Part shown: piece by piece, positions 34,168 through 44,176 of the stretch | Layout of the letters: every line of letters begins with the position of its first letter | How positions within the stretch are numbered: the first letter of the stretch is position 1 | Assembly (NCBI GenBank): GCA_019421345.1 | Contig: JAHZFL010000001.1 | Coordinates: 151,252-215,251 of the forward strand | Direction: 5' to 3' | DNA length: 64,000 bases | Origin: Roseburia sp. | GTDB taxonomy: Bacteria > Bacillota > Clostridia > Lachnospirales > Lachnospiraceae | Position numbers and translations under genes: made by a program | The notes under the pieces: model-generated | What the model saw: only the letters and a program-made list of their open reading frames with translations | Databases searched by the model: none | Told to the model about the DNA's origin: nothing

Positions 34168-37100
34168 TCACACTTCTTTTTGAAAAGGCATCAGACTGAT
34201 GCTCCATGTAAAGCTTTCTTCCTGCAATTTGTATTTCTCTGACAATTCAGGACCGCAGCTCCCCGATCCGATTCCGTTTTGTGCATAATCCAGACACAAA
34301 ATCACACTTTCTGCTTCTTCCAATTCATAATTGTGCGCCTTGTTTTCCAGCTCCTCCTGTGTATATACCGAGGCTTGAAAGGAAAATGGCTGCTCTGATA
34401 CCGCCATAAGTCCAAACGGACGATCCTCCAGCATCGCATAATCACAGTCATAGTGACTGCCGTTTTCCTGCGGACGGATATAGTCCTCGTGTAGCTGCCT
34501 TACCTTTGCCTGATAACAGCCATGACTGGACGCACGGCATTTATCCCGATAGCTCTCATACGGTCCCATACCGTAATATGTAACATTCTCCAAAGCGGAA
34601 TCTAAGAACATCCGCAGCCCGAATCTGGGCAGCTCCGGAAATTCGCTGTTTTTCTCCACCTTCATTTCCAGATGGACCGCCCCGCTATTTTTGATGTTCC
34701 ATACAGCGTGAATATCCATCAGTTTCTGCATGGTTACTGCCAGTACCGCCATCCTTACTTTAATGAATGCACCGCCCTCCTGCCTGCTGACTGTCGTTTC
34801 ATACGCTCTGGTATATATCCTGTCATAAAATGCCCGCTTCCATTCTGCCTTTCTGTATCTGTCATTGTCCGTAGGGGCTCTCCAGATATTTATTTCGACA
34901 GGTCCGTCCAGATAACGTCTGCCGCCAAACTCCATTTCCTCCAGCATTCCGGTATGCTTATGATAGCTATATTTAAAATTAGCGCCTTTACAAAGAACTC
35001 TCTCCTCCGTTTCCTGTATCTGCATGGCGGCATCTGCCGTCCCCGCCTGCTCCATCCACCTAAGCACCGTCCGATTTCTGCCATCCTCGTTCTTTAAGCG
35101 GATTTCTTCCATTCCCAGCAAATGTCCCTTTGGAACGCATGGATTTTCTTTGCGCAGATAATAAAACAGCTTCAAATAGGCTCTGCCGCGCTTTGGTATT
35201 TTGCAGTTTAATGTCACTTTTCCTGTCTGATGCGGTTTGACACAGAAAGGAGATACTTTTCCTGTCTCCACAACCTGTCCGTCGCAACTGACCTCATAGC
35301 TGATCTCCAGATAATCCTCTAAGTTGGTAAAGTCCATATAGTTTTTGATGACAAGCTCGCCCGTCTCCTGCTCATAAGAAACCACTCTTGCCGGACGATT
35401 GACATTTTTATATTCCCAAAGTCCCGTATGCGGCGTTCGATCCGGATATACCAATCCATCCATGCAGAAATTTCCGTCGTGGATCACCTCCCCATGATCT
35501 CCGCCGTAAGCATATTTTGCTTTTCCGTCTTTCGTTTTCCCCTTGTAAATACCATGATCGCACCACTCCCATACAAAGCCGCCGCACATACAGTCATTTT
35601 CATGAAAGAGCTGAAAGTATTCCTCCAAATCTCCCGGTCCGTTTCCCATTGCATGACTGTATTCGCATAAAATCAGCGGCTTATCCGGCTTCCCTTGACA
35701 GTAATCTTGTATTTCCGCAAACGATGGATACATTCTGCTGTAAAGGTCGAGATTGGAAAAATCATACGTTTTTCCCTCCTTACGGTAACGGGCGCTTTCA
35801 TAATGCGTCAATCTTCCGTCCTCCAAAGTTTTGGTCCATGCCAGCGCCTGTTCAAAATTACAGCCATATGCACTTTCATTCCCCATCGACCAAATCACTA
35901 CGCACGGACGGTTTTTATCCCGCTCCACACAAAGGCGCACACGGTCTACAATCGCGTCCCCCCACTGCGGCTGATCTGCAATCGCCTCACTCCAATGATT
36001 CCACATATTTTGGCTGGAACGATCCTTATAATAAAATTCTGCCGGTCCGTGACTCTCAATATCCGCTTCATCAATGACCATAAAGCCATACTTATCGCAA
36101 AGCTGATAGAAGATAGGAGAATTGGGATAATGGCTCGTTCTGACAGCATTGATATTGCAGCGTTTCATTAAAGTAAGATCACGCACCATTTGATTGATAC
36201 TGACCGCAAATCCGCTGACAGGATCAGAATCATGACGATTGACCCCCCGAAACTTGACCTTTTCTCCATTAAAATATACGACTTTATCAACGATCGAAAT
36301 CTCACGAAACCCGACGTACTCGGTAATTGTTTCGTCTGCGGTTTCCAAATACAATGTATACAGGTAAGGCGATTCCGTATTCCAAAGAATGGGCTCGGCA
36401 ACGGCGACATCTATCTGCAAGGAATCCCCTGCCCCCTCTGCCTGCTGCTCCTTGCGCACAATCTCCTTTCCGTCTGCATCATACAAAGAGACAACGGTCG
36501 GCACTGCCTGCGCAAAATATTCTAACCGAAGCGATAATTCGGCACAGTCTTTTTTCAGCGTTGTTTTTACAAAATAATCTCTGATCGCCTGCTGCGGGCG
36601 TTTGAGCAAATAGACATCTCTAAAAATTCCGCTCATGCGGAATTTGTCCTGATCCTCTAAATAACTTCCGTCGCACCATTTGAGCACCAAAACCGCCAGC
36701 TTATTCTTCCCCTCCCGCAGATACCCGGTAACATCAAATTCCGCAGTGGCATGCGATACCTGACTGTACCCCACATACGCCCCGTTCAGCCATACATAAA
36801 AGCAGGAATCCACACCTTCAAAGTTCAGATAAGCATTCGGCGCCTCCTGCTGTCTGTGGTAATCAAATTCATGCAGATACGCACCGCAGGGATTTTCATA
36901 GGGAACATAGGGCGGGTCGAAGGCAAACGGATAGCGGACATTGGTATATTGCGGCACATCATAGCCGTACATCTGCCAAACCCCCGGCACAGGAATCGTA
37001 TCATAAGCCGAGCTGTCATAGTCTGCCTCGTAAAAAGCTTCCTTCATCTGATATATGCTGTCATAATATCGGAACCTCCAGCTCCCGCTAAGCATCTGGA

Positions 37101-37230
37101 TTCTGTCCGAATCCTCTCTGTGCTCAACCAAGGTATCTGTCCTTTTTGAGGCAGGGATATAATATGCTCTTGCCGGCATCGTATTTTCATGCAAAACATT
37201 TAAGTTTTCATAGTGGTTTGGGATTATCAT
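34168..37230 (-). CDS. Beta-galactosidase, LacZ type (GH2)
   Basis: A 1020-residue intracellular beta-galactosidase with the full five-domain LacZ layout. Catalytic acid/base E452 is in VVIWSMGNES and nucleophile E523 in ILCEYSHAMGNGPG; the barrel motif GVNRHDSDP and the C-terminal Bgal_small_N domain (from about 730) are present. I chose the ATG at 37230 because CAGGAGG lies 9 nt upstream; the ATG at 37254 overlaps that site's upstream region. It lies downstream of the second ABC importer on the same strand, with a terminator-like hairpin in the 200-bp gap, so it may have its own promoter or depend on readthrough. Confidence 0.95.
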   Translation of the reverse strand: MIIPNHYENLNVLHENTMPARAYYIPASKRTDTLVEHREDSDRIQMLSGSWRFRYYDSIYQMKEAFYEADYDSSAYDTIPVPGVWQMYGYDVPQYTNVRYPFAFDPPYVPYENPCGAYLHEFDYHRQQEAPNAYLNFEGVDSCFYVWLNGAYVGYSQVSHATAEFDVTGYLREGKNKLAVLVLKWCDGSYLEDQDKFRMSGIFRDVYLLKRPQQAIRDYFVKTTLKKDCAELSLRLEYFAQAVPTVVSLYDADGKEIVRKEQQAEGAGDSLQIDVAVAEPILWNTESPYLYTLYLETADETITEYVGFREISIVDKVVYFNGEKVKFRGVNRHDSDPVSGFAVSINQMVRDLTLMKRCNINAVRTSHYPNSPIFYQLCDKYGFMVIDEADIESHGPAEFYYKDRSSQNMWNHWSEAIADQPQWGDAIVDRVRLCVERDKNRPCVVIWSMGNESAYGCNFEQALAWTKTLEDGRLTHYESARYRKEGKTYDFSNLDLYSRMYPSFAEIQDYCQGKPDKPLILCEYSHAMGNGPGDLEEYFQLFHENDCMCGGFVWEWCDHGIYKGKTKDGKAKYAYGGDHGEVIHDGNFCMDGLVYPDRTPHTGLWEYKNVNRPARVVSYEQETGELVIKNYMDFTNLEDYLEISYEVSCDGQVVETGKVSPFCVKPHQTGKVTLNCKIPKRGRAYLKLFYYLRKENPCVPKGHLLGMEEIRLKNEDGRNRTVLRWMEQAGTADAAMQIQETEERVLCKGANFKYSYHKHTGMLEEMEFGGRRYLDGPVEINIWRAPTDNDRYRKAEWKRAFYDRIYTRAYETTVSRQEGGAFIKVRMAVLAVTMQKLMDIHAVWNIKNSGAVHLEMKVEKNSEFPELPRFGLRMFLDSALENVTYYGMGPYESYRDKCRASSHGCYQAKVRQLHEDYIRPQENGSHYDCDYAMLEDRPFGLMAVSEQPFSFQASVYTQEELENKAHNYELEEAESVILCLDYAQNGIGSGSCGPELSEKYKLQEESFTWSISLMPFQKEV

Positions 37231-37375
37231 GCGTTTTTCCTCCTGCTGCGTCATTTACACTTGTTACCGGAAACACTGACTGCTTCTTCTGTATTCTATT
37301 TTAACAGAATACCGGATTGCTTTTCCACCTGAATTTCCGTACTCATGAACAAAAGTGTGTTTTTGTGAGATTCTT

Positions 37376-37425
37376 AAAAAACCTCGCTGACTTTCAGATT
37401 TCACTCTGAGCGTCAGCAAGGTCTT
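37376..37425 (-). terminator. Terminator after importer operon 2
   Basis: On the minus strand CTTGCTGAC pairs with GTCAGCGAG with an extended inner stem (CTCAGA/TCTGAA), followed by GTTTTTT. Confidence 0.85.
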
Positions 37426-37431
37426 ATCACA

Positions 37432-39003
37432 CTAGCTTTCCGATGCCTGGTCAGCCTTCCATGCATCCAACTGTGTCTGTATTTCTTTTAGTAAATTATC
37501 CACACCGTTCGTTTTTAGCGAATCTAAAAATTCCGGTACTTTTTCTTCCGGATTCACCATACCCGACTGTAAAGCAGAATCATATTCCTCCACGATATTC
37601 GCAAGTGCGGAAATCTCTGTATTTACATTGGAAGAATCAAATGTAAATCCTACATGAGGCCCCGTAACCGCGGATTCGTTATATGCAAGGAATAAATCCT
37701 CAATATTGTCAGGATAGGAAATATCCCACTTCTGGTTGAACGGAGAACCAAACTGCCATCCAAACGTATAATCATATCCGTTATCCTCAGGCGCCAGTGT
37801 TCCTCCCATTGTCTTATCTACCTGCGTATCTCCTACCGCACTGTAATGAGTTCCCTCAATTCCGTGGCGGATCAATGTTCCCACATACTCATCCGTATTC
37901 AGCAGATTCAAAAATTCGACTGCCTTTTCGGGATGCTTAGAGCCGGAGGAAACAGCCAAAAGACCGCCCAATCCATTTCTTGTTTCAAGCAAAGGCGTCA
38001 TCAGCGGAACAAAGGTTACTTCATGACCATACAAAGCCGCTGCTGATTCTGCCGCACCTGGCGCATAAGAAATGATATGGGAAAACAGCGTTCCATTTGC
38101 AAAATCATTGTCTCTGTTCGCCACATCCTGATCGTAGTTGATCGGGTCTGCCGGAAGATACCCGGCTTTATTCCATTCATAGACCGTCTTGCAGTAATCC
38201 ATATACTCCGGCGTCGCATACTGGTTAAATACCTCCGGCTGATCCTTAAAAAGTCCGTATTCCTCAACCGCTGCAACTCCAGGACTATTTCCGACCAGCC
38301 CCTCGTACGGTGTTATAATACCAAATCCATCATCCGATAATCCACTGATTCCAATTACCTTTTTGTTTTCCGCCTTAGACTTTTCTGCCACCGTTTTTAA
38401 CACCTCGGTATAGTCGTCCAGTGTTTTTATCTTTGACAAGTCGATGCCATACGCTTCTGCCATTTCACTGTTGACATAGATGCCGCCCTGTCTGCCCATC
38501 TCCTTATAGGAAGGAACGCCATAGATTGCACCATTGACAGTGACTGCTTTCCACAGCTGTTCCGGAATAAATTCCCAGGTTTCCTTCGCATACTCCGGCA
38601 GAAGCTCCGAAATATCTAAAAATGCATCCCTTTGCGCAAATTGAAGATAATCCGTAGACCAGTTTGCCGTAAAGCAAATATCAAAATCTTCACCCGAGTT
38701 AATATAGGTAGGCATCTTTTCCATATACTCCGAATCCGCCATCGGCATATACTCGATCTCTACTCCGATTTTTTCTCTGGTGTATTCGTTGAGCGCCGTA
38801 ATCACCTGATCTGTATCCGCAGCCACGTTGGGCAGGGACATATACCATTTTAATGTCACGATTTCTTCATCTCCGGTTCCACCGGTTTCACCTGACGCAT
38901 TAGCAGACGTCTCTCCTGTGCTTTCTTCCTTCCCTCCGCATCCGGTCAATAATGTTCCCAGCATACAGACAGTCAATAATGCGCTTACCATTCTTTTTTT
39001 CAT
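37432..39003 (-). CDS. Solute-binding lipoprotein of a second carbohydrate ABC importer
   Basis: A 523-residue extracellular lipoprotein: MKKRMVSALLTVCMLGTLLTGC gives a lipidation cysteine at residue 22, followed by an acidic, Gly/Ser-rich linker. The body (TLKWYMSLPNVAADTDQVI, WSTDYLQFAQRDAFLDISELL) is typical of large LplA-type binding proteins for oligosaccharides. It lies 58 bp downstream of the second permease gene, in the order permease-permease-binding protein, opposite to the first importer operon. Confidence 0.92.
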   Translation of the reverse strand: MKKRMVSALLTVCMLGTLLTGCGGKEESTGETSANASGETGGTGDEEIVTLKWYMSLPNVAADTDQVITALNEYTREKIGVEIEYMPMADSEYMEKMPTYINSGEDFDICFTANWSTDYLQFAQRDAFLDISELLPEYAKETWEFIPEQLWKAVTVNGAIYGVPSYKEMGRQGGIYVNSEMAEAYGIDLSKIKTLDDYTEVLKTVAEKSKAENKKVIGISGLSDDGFGIITPYEGLVGNSPGVAAVEEYGLFKDQPEVFNQYATPEYMDYCKTVYEWNKAGYLPADPINYDQDVANRDNDFANGTLFSHIISYAPGAAESAAALYGHEVTFVPLMTPLLETRNGLGGLLAVSSGSKHPEKAVEFLNLLNTDEYVGTLIRHGIEGTHYSAVGDTQVDKTMGGTLAPEDNGYDYTFGWQFGSPFNQKWDISYPDNIEDLFLAYNESAVTGPHVGFTFDSSNVNTEISALANIVEEYDSALQSGMVNPEEKVPEFLDSLKTNGVDNLLKEIQTQLDAWKADQASES

Positions 39004-39061
39004 TCTTCATCCCTCATTTCTTAATAATTTTGCTGTTGATCTGTTACCATACATCATTGAT

Positions 39062-39991
39062 TTAGCCCTTAACACCTCCTATCGTCAGTCCTTTTACAAA
39101 ATATTTCTGGAAAAACGGATATGCCAGCAGAATCGGTAAAATAACTAATACCGTTAATGCCATTCTTCCGCTTTCGGTTGGCGCATTTTTCGCCATTTCC
39201 GCATATTCCAATGCATTTGCGGATGACGCTTTCATTGCCTCAAGGCTGTTTTGCATACTCCATAACAATGTCTGAACCGGATATTTCTTGGTATCCATCA
39301 TATATAGCATACCGCTAAACCAGTCGTTCCAGTAAGTGATCGTGGTAAATAATCCAATCGTTGCAATTCCCGGCTTTGATAGCGGCAAAACAATCCGCAA
39401 AAAAGTGTAGAACTCACTGGCTCCGTCTATTCTTGCCGCCTCTATAATTTCCATCGGAATCCCACGGTAAAAAGCGCGCAGTACAATGATATAATACGCA
39501 TTGATCGTCATCGGCAAGATCAGCGCCCATATACTGTCTCCCAAATGAAGAAGCTGTGTATTGATCATGTAAGCAGGAACCATTCCCCCATTAAACAGCA
39601 TTGTAAAGAGCATCAGAAAGGTCAACGGTTTCCGAAACAGGTAATCCGATCTTGAAATGACATACGCAAATAACGCCGTGACCGTTAAGCTGATCGCTGT
39701 TCCAACAACCGTGACAAAAATTGTAATTCCATAGGATTTTACCAACTGATCTCCCAGCTTGAGAAAAAATTCATATCCCTTAAAGCTAAATTCAGACGGT
39801 GTAAACGAGTAGCCTTTTTCAAAGATGCTCTGCTCGCTGCTAAAGGAGATAATGACTACAAGAACTACCGGAAGCGCGGTACATAATGCGATCACTCCCA
39901 TAATCAACTCCAAAATAAAATTTGTCCGCTTGGAAATCTGATTCGCCTTAAAGCAATCTTCATGCTCCCGCTCTTTTTTTCTGTGCCTCAT
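39062..39991 (-). CDS. Carbohydrate ABC transporter permease (LplC type), second system
   Basis: A 309-residue six-span permease with the ATPase-contact loop EAARIDGASEFYTFLRIVLPLSKPGI and the terminal motif KYFVKGLTIGGVKG. I chose the ATG at 39991 with GGGAGG 9 nt upstream; the TTG two codons earlier is too close to that site. It follows its partner permease by 18 bp. Confidence 0.92.
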   Translation of the reverse strand: MRHRKKEREHEDCFKANQISKRTNFILELIMGVIALCTALPVVLVVIISFSSEQSIFEKGYSFTPSEFSFKGYEFFLKLGDQLVKSYGITIFVTVVGTAISLTVTALFAYVISRSDYLFRKPLTFLMLFTMLFNGGMVPAYMINTQLLHLGDSIWALILPMTINAYYIIVLRAFYRGIPMEIIEAARIDGASEFYTFLRIVLPLSKPGIATIGLFTTITYWNDWFSGMLYMMDTKKYPVQTLLWSMQNSLEAMKASSANALEYAEMAKNAPTESGRMALTVLVILPILLAYPFFQKYFVKGLTIGGVKG

Positions 39992-40009
39992 GCCCAATTT
40001 CCTCCCTTC

Positions 40010-40963
40010 CTAGAACAAAGCGCTCTCTTTATCTACCTTCCTTATGATGAAATTCACGCCAAGTACCATAAGGAATCCTACTACCGACTGATATAAATTG
40101 GCTGCCGCCGACATGCCGATGTCTCCCGTTTCTTTTAACGCACGATAAATATATGTATCAATGACATTCGTCACTGAAAACAGAGACCCTGAATTTCTTG
40201 GCAGCTGGTAAAACAATCCAAAATCAGAAAAGAAAATCCTTCCGATCGCAAGCGTTACCAATACCAGCATCATCGTTCTCAAACAAGGAATGGTAATATG
40301 CCTGATCTGCTGCCACTTTGTTGCCCCGTCCACCAGGGCAGCCTCATAGTAATCGTTTGGAATCCCCGTCAAAGCTCCCATATACATGATTGTAGAGTAA
40401 CCTACCGTCTTCCATACCTCAAAAACAATAATGATGACCGGCCACCATTTACTCTCCGCATACCAGCTAACGGGATCTTTTCCCAAATCGATCAGCAGAC
40501 GATTAAGAAGTCCATTGTCCACGCTCAAAAACGCATATGCTACAAAAGATACGGCAACCCAGGATAGAAAGTATGGCGCGATATAAATGCTCTGAAACAG
40601 TTTTGCTCTTTTCTTATGCAGAAGCTCATTTAAAATGATGGCAAACGTCACTGCCAAAACGACGTCCAGCGCAATAAAAGCAAGATTATAAAGCAGTGTG
40701 TTCCGCGTGATCACCCATGCGTCTGAGGACAGAAACAAAAATTTAAAGTTATTCCATCCGACAAAGTCGCTTCCCCATATTCCTTTCCTCACATTAAAAC
40801 GCTTGAACGCCAGTATGATCCCGCCAAGCGGCAAATACTTAAAGATGAGCATCAACACGATGCCCGGTAACGCCATCATCGTAAGCGGCATACTCTTTTT
40901 TATGGCGGTCATCCTTCTTCCCGATTTCCCCTTTTTTTGCATAGGGGTTTGATTTTTTCCCAA
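40010..40963 (-). CDS. Carbohydrate ABC transporter permease (LplB type), second system
   Basis: A 317-residue permease with ALPGIVLMLIFKYLPLGGII and FKRFNVRKGIWGSDFVG at the N-terminus and the EAA loop EAALVDGATKWQQIRHITIPCLR. The best start is a TTG at 40963, preceded by GGGAGAGGAAGTCA; an ATG at 41005 lies upstream of that site. This is the first gene of the operon, driven by the promoter at 41033-41061 and divergent from the response regulator gene. Confidence 0.9.
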   Translation of the reverse strand: MGKNQTPMQKKGKSGRRMTAIKKSMPLTMMALPGIVLMLIFKYLPLGGIILAFKRFNVRKGIWGSDFVGWNNFKFLFLSSDAWVITRNTLLYNLAFIALDVVLAVTFAIILNELLHKKRAKLFQSIYIAPYFLSWVAVSFVAYAFLSVDNGLLNRLLIDLGKDPVSWYAESKWWPVIIIVFEVWKTVGYSTIMYMGALTGIPNDYYEAALVDGATKWQQIRHITIPCLRTMMLVLVTLAIGRIFFSDFGLFYQLPRNSGSLFSVTNVIDTYIYRALKETGDIGMSAAANLYQSVVGFLMVLGVNFIIRKVDKESALF

Positions 40964-41032
40964 TGACTTCCTCTCCCTTCTATTTTCTGTGATTCCACAA
41001 GTCACACATCAGCTTGCTGTTTGATAACCCTT

Positions 41033-41061
41033 ATTATAATTTCCGCCTCTGTCAGCCACAA
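41033..41061 (-). promoter_or_regulatory. Promoter of importer operon 2
   Basis: On the minus strand TTGTGG (41056-41061), 17 bp, TATAAT (41033-41038). It faces the permease gene and lies in the region shared with the divergent two-component system. Confidence 0.65.
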
Positions 41062-41195
41062 GAAGACAATTTTTAACTGAGGTTCATTTTTTTATCTTGT
41101 TATTTTCAATTGATTATGTCTGTTGTAAAATAATGCAAAAGAAGTTTTGTAGTTTCTTTTTTTCAATCATCAATATAGAATGGGAGGACATTCAA

Positions 41196-42278
41196 ATGAA
41201 TATTATGCTTGTGGATGATGACAGATATGTATTGGAAGGATTGAAAAAGCTGTTGGACTGGAATACCTTTCACGGCAAACTGACCGCCACGGCAAGCAAT
41301 GGCGCCGAAGCGTTAGAGCTGTTTTTGCATACCAGACCGGATGTGGTAATCTCTGACATTAAGATGCCCGTTATGGATGGCATCAGCCTTGCGCGCCATA
41401 TTCATGAACACGCTCCAGATATTACGATCATTCTGCTCACCAGCTACGGAGAGTTCGAGTACGCGCAAAAAGCCATTCAATACCAGGTGGCAAACTACAT
41501 TCTAAAACCGATCACCAAAGAAAAAATCAATGACCTTCAACTGATCCTTGAGGATATTTATCATAAGCGAAACGACCATAAAGAAGAATTCTTAAGTAAC
41601 TGGAAACCTACCTTTGAGGAATCTATTCTGGCTGCCTTAAGAAGTCAGGACGCCAAAATGTTTGATGATTTTTTCAGCTCCCCGCACTTTCAGGAACGCC
41701 TTGCCAGGGATCACTCCAACGCTTACGGGATCCAGCTTTTAAATTTTCTCTATCTATACCTGGGCGAACTGCACATCAATCCTGATATTGTAGCCGCCTC
41801 AAAGGAACGGGCGATGGACGAATACTGGAACCTTCCGGACAAGGATGCCAAGGCAAATTACCTCATCAGCACCTACTACGACACGCTCTTGAGTATACAT
41901 ACGCAAAAAAATAAAAATCTTGATTCCATCTCCTCCTATGTTAAGGAGTATGTAGAAAATCATTATACTGAGCCCGACCTTAACATCTCTGCACTTGCGG
42001 ATAAAATGAACGTTTCTCTTTCCTATTTGAGCACGGTGTTTAAACAGACGGCTGGAATCAACCTCAGCAGCTATATCAGCGCGATGCGCATCAGTCATGC
42101 AAAAAAAGTCCTCGCCGATCCCTCCCATTCCATTGCGGAGGCAGCCATCCTTTCCGGCTACGAGGACGCGAAGTATTTTGCAAGGCTCTTTAAGCGTAAA
42201 TGCGGTATGACTCCCAGCGAGTACCGGAATCTTTCTCTGCAAAAAAATACACTGCTGCCCAAAGGAGAATTGTCATGA
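41196..42278 (+). CDS. Response regulator with AraC-type output (YesN-like)
   Basis: A 360-residue response regulator. The receiver domain (1-120) has the acidic pocket MLVDDD, the phosphoacceptor D54 in VISDIKMP and K104 in YILKPIT. The C-terminal AraC domain (about 258-355) shows LNISALADKMNVSLSYLSTVFKQ and SGYEDAKYFARLFKRKCGMTPSEYR. The start ATG at 41196 follows TGGGAGGACATTCAA. Its stop overlaps the kinase start (ATGA). It is divergent from importer operon 2, whose expression it most likely activates when the kinase senses a sugar or loaded binding protein. Confidence 0.95.
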   Translation: MNIMLVDDDRYVLEGLKKLLDWNTFHGKLTATASNGAEALELFLHTRPDVVISDIKMPVMDGISLARHIHEHAPDITIILLTSYGEFEYAQKAIQYQVANYILKPITKEKINDLQLILEDIYHKRNDHKEEFLSNWKPTFEESILAALRSQDAKMFDDFFSSPHFQERLARDHSNAYGIQLLNFLYLYLGELHINPDIVAASKERAMDEYWNLPDKDAKANYLISTYYDTLLSIHTQKNKNLDSISSYVKEYVENHYTEPDLNISALADKMNVSLSYLSTVFKQTAGINLSSYISAMRISHAKKVLADPSHSIAEAAILSGYEDAKYFARLFKRKCGMTPSEYRNLSLQKNTLLPKGELS

Positions 42279-44095
42279 GTATCAAAAAGAAGGTCTTTGT
42301 CACGCTGCTTACTATAACCGTCACTGTTTTACTTCTCTCCTATGGCGTGATCTACGGCTTATTGTATCAGACTCTCGTTTCCAAAATTGAAGATGAGCAA
42401 GACACTTTGATTTCCCTGAACCAAAACGTCATCGAAGGTTTTCTCAAATCCATGGATCAAACCTCCATATTATTGGTGGGGGATGAGGCAATCGGAAAAT
42501 ACTTAAGCCAGGAACTCACCGACAGCATGACAAAAATCAGGGTGAGCACCGGCATTTACAAACAATTTTCACATTATCTTTCCTTGCAGACCGGAGACGG
42601 AAATTCTTTCTATCAAAATACGCTGTTTTTAAACAGCGAGCTGCCGATCGCAGAAGCATTTCCCTCGGAAACCCTGGATACCTCCTCGCCCTCGCGCTCC
42701 AGCAATGTGTACTCCAACGGACAGATCCGGGGGCAGGACTGGTATCGCCAGACATTAAATTCTGCTGATAAAACCTACCTGTTTGTAAATGAGAGTACCG
42801 ACGAGTTCTGCTATGCACGAAAAATTCAAAATAATTATTATACCGGTCCTTTCTATAAGGATGGTCTCGCAGTCATCGTAATCCAAGTACCGCGAAACAG
42901 ATTAGAGCAGATCCTCTCCATGCCTCCCATCACTCCAAACAGCGGCTATATGCTGATTCGCGATCATTCGGAGGTATTGTATCAAAGCGGCGGTAATCCA
43001 GACTTATCCGGCGATTTATTGAACTATCTGCAGAGGCAGGATGATACGACAGACAGCACTTCTACGTTTCGCACTGCGCTTACCATGGAGCAGACAGAGT
43101 ATATCACCTATTACCAGCCGATGAACCACAGTCTTTCCCTTGTATTTTTTACACCCTATTCGGACATTATGGAGCAGGTAAAAAGCACCACCAGCATCTA
43201 TATTGCATTTTCACTGTCCTTTATTGCGCTTACGATCCTGCTTGCGTATATCGCCTCCCAAAAAATAACAAAGCCTCTCATCCAATTTTCCGAGGCGGTT
43301 GCTTCCATTGATGATACGAGAAGCTTTCCTTTGGATGCCTTAAATGTGTCAAAGGATCTGGAAATGGAAATCCTCCAGAAAAATTTCGGCAAACTAATCT
43401 GCCGCATCAACGCTCTCATTGAAGATGTAAGGCTGCAGGGAGAAAGGCAGACGGAATATCGACTGCGCGCCCTGCAGGCGCAAATCAATCCCCACTTTAT
43501 CTACAATGCCATGGACACCGTAAACTGGATTGCTTTAACAAAAAACGAGGAGGAAATCGCCGCCATTGTCTCCTCCATCTCAAATTTAATGCGTTATAGC
43601 ATTACAGCCCCTGACAGCCTTGTTTCACTGCGTCAGGAACTACAGAATATTCAGGAGTATATTTCTATCCAGCAGATTCGATACGGCAATTCCATTGAGC
43701 TGCTTGTCGTCCCCGATCTGTCATCGGCAGAAATCTATATTCCGAAATTTACCGTACAGCCGCTTGTGGAAAATTCAATCGTTCATGGGAATTATCTTTC
43801 AAACGCCGCCATTCAAATTACAGTAATCATCCGGCAGACGCCTCATGCGATCACGATCGAGGTCTGCGATAACGGAAATGGCTGCGATCCCACACTTTTA
43901 AACCGCTACCTTGCCCATGAAGATGTAGAGCTGGCAGTCAGCGGGGGGTTCGGTATCCGCAATGTCAGCGAACGCTTACAGCTTCATTTCGGCGGAAACA
44001 GCGGGCTGCATTTTGCCACCCATGCATCCGGGCGTTTGGCTGCGATCCTTACGATGGATATGATTTCTTACCAAAATAAAATACACACCAGTTAA
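42275..44095 (+). CDS. Sensor histidine kinase (YesM-like)
   Basis: A 606-residue membrane kinase of the LytS/YesM class. It has membrane spans near 8-30 and 307-327 with an extracytoplasmic dCache-like sensory domain between, a HAMP-like linker (ASQKITKPLIQFSEAVASID), the phosphorylated histidine H407 in AQINPHFIYNAMD, and a C-terminal ATPase domain (VQPLVENSIVHGN, VCDNGNGCDP, GGFGIRNVSERL). The start codon overlaps the regulator stop as ATGA, so translation is coupled. It is paired with the regulator at 41196. Confidence 0.95.
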   Translation: MSIKKKVFVTLLTITVTVLLLSYGVIYGLLYQTLVSKIEDEQDTLISLNQNVIEGFLKSMDQTSILLVGDEAIGKYLSQELTDSMTKIRVSTGIYKQFSHYLSLQTGDGNSFYQNTLFLNSELPIAEAFPSETLDTSSPSRSSNVYSNGQIRGQDWYRQTLNSADKTYLFVNESTDEFCYARKIQNNYYTGPFYKDGLAVIVIQVPRNRLEQILSMPPITPNSGYMLIRDHSEVLYQSGGNPDLSGDLLNYLQRQDDTTDSTSTFRTALTMEQTEYITYYQPMNHSLSLVFFTPYSDIMEQVKSTTSIYIAFSLSFIALTILLAYIASQKITKPLIQFSEAVASIDDTRSFPLDALNVSKDLEMEILQKNFGKLICRINALIEDVRLQGERQTEYRLRALQAQINPHFIYNAMDTVNWIALTKNEEEIAAIVSSISNLMRYSITAPDSLVSLRQELQNIQEYISIQQIRYGNSIELLVVPDLSSAEIYIPKFTVQPLVENSIVHGNYLSNAAIQITVIIRQTPHAITIEVCDNGNGCDPTLLNRYLAHEDVELAVSGGFGIRNVSERLQLHFGGNSGLHFATHASGRLAAILTMDMISYQNKIHTS

Positions 44096-44176
44096 AATGA
44101 TTCCACTTTCCTCCGGTTTTTCCATTCGTTATGATTAAGAAAAAAGCTTTTTATTTTTTAAACAGGAGGTTCTATC